Shown: positions 63,894 to 64,000 of the stretch, piece after piece
How the letters are laid out: each line of letters opens with the position of its first letter
Numbering within the stretch: the stretch's first letter is position 1
DNA from: Acetobacter lovaniensis
Lineage (GTDB): Bacteria; Pseudomonadota; Alphaproteobacteria; Acetobacterales; Acetobacteraceae
NCBI RefSeq assembly: GCF_014207635.1
Contig: NZ_JACHIE010000001.1
Location: 434,001 to 498,000 of the forward strand
Reading direction: 5' to 3'
DNA: 64,000 nt
Translations under genes and position numbers: made by a program
The notes under the pieces: generated by a model
Told to the model about the DNA's origin: nothing
Databases searched by the model: none
What the model saw: the letters and a program-made list of their open reading frames with translations, nothing else

Positions 63894-63925
63894 TTGAGGT
63901 GTTGTATTTTTGCAATAAGCCTCAA
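63894..63925 (+). other. Weak hairpin after aroKB; end of window
   Basis: TTGAGG (63894-63899) and CCTCAA (63920-63925) form a 6-bp stem, with TTG/CAA pairing inside it. The last 133 bases of the window are otherwise AT-richer and contain no gene I can support. It may be the aroKB terminator. Confidence 0.3.
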
Positions 63926-64000
63926 TTCCGCCTTATTCTGGCGCGAGAGCATGGCTTAAATCTGCAGTGGCAGAGCTATTGGACACAGTAAACTGAAGCA

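Noticed and set aside
1-64000. CRISPR array, insertion sequence, rRNA operon or replication origin
   Set aside because: I saw no regularly spaced repeats, transposase, rRNA stretch or DnaA-box cluster. hdaA alone does not mark an origin.

Overview
The window is a 64 kb piece of a GC-rich bacterial chromosome, almost certainly from the Acetobacteraceae (an acetic acid bacterium, probably Acetobacter or a close relative). The evidence is its alphaproteobacterial gene orders (hdaA-ppk-ppx opposite purMN; dnaQ-coaE-aroE; argH-lptM-lysA-DUF4175; xerD opposite aroK/aroB; hemC-hemD opposite tsaD), a class I lysyl-tRNA synthetase, an AroK-AroB fusion, and a bc1 complex next to methylthioadenosine phosphorylase. 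It is mostly core chromosome. I see no rRNA, CRISPR array, insertion sequence or prophage, and one tRNA (Tyr-GTA).

Layout. 1-1.1 kb: end of the cytochrome c maturation operon (ccmH, ccmI). 1.1-5.7 kb: a membrane protein, a YidB-like protein, a FUSC-type exporter and a Kir-type K+ channel. 6.1-11.9 kb: a tightly overlapping five-gene MCE lipid-transport operon (cyclase-like sensor, MlaE permease, ABC ATPase homologue, MlaD protein, TPR lipoprotein). 12-16.8 kb: polyphosphate metabolism (ppx, ppk) and hdaA. 17-24 kb: purMN, rsmB, rpe, a heparinase II/III-like protein and a GT4 glycosyltransferase. 24.4-27.8 kb: dnaQ-coaE-aroE-formylglutamate amidohydrolase and a small acidic protein. 28-34 kb: argH-lptM-lysA-DUF4175. 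34-37.6 kb: Zn-alcohol dehydrogenase, an ArsR regulator divergent from an Old Yellow Enzyme, and panB. 37.8-39.9 kb: tRNA-Tyr followed by an AT-rich islet with a polytopic glycosyltransferase-like gene. 40-45 kb: mtnP-petC-petB divergent from hemF, then a Tat-exported binding protein. 45-50.3 kb: Smr protein, tri-haem peroxidase, DNA methyltransferase, Tim44-like protein, phosphatase, secB. 50.4-54.3 kb: hemD-hemC, tsaD-rlmJ. 54.4-64 kb: marC, an MprF-like gene in an operon with the lysyl-tRNA synthetase, a CinA-like protein, accA, xerD and aroKB.

The strongest candidate for something undescribed is the 6.1-11.9 kb MCE operon. Its ABC ATPase subunit has lost the Walker A lysine, Q-loop, signature motif, normal Walker B and H-loop histidine. 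The first gene is a membrane sensor whose class III cyclase domain has lost both metal aspartates and the transition-state residues. Two pseudoenzymes in one translationally coupled transport operon suggest a regulated or ATP-independent form of the Mla pathway. Other leads are an FNR-type class II promoter before a tri-haem quinol-peroxidase-like gene, a lysyl-tRNA synthetase/MprF operon whose MprF lacks half of its synthase domain, a nested palindrome in the leader of that operon, a perfect 14-bp-arm operator between ArsR and OYE, and a petBC pair without an adjacent Rieske gene.
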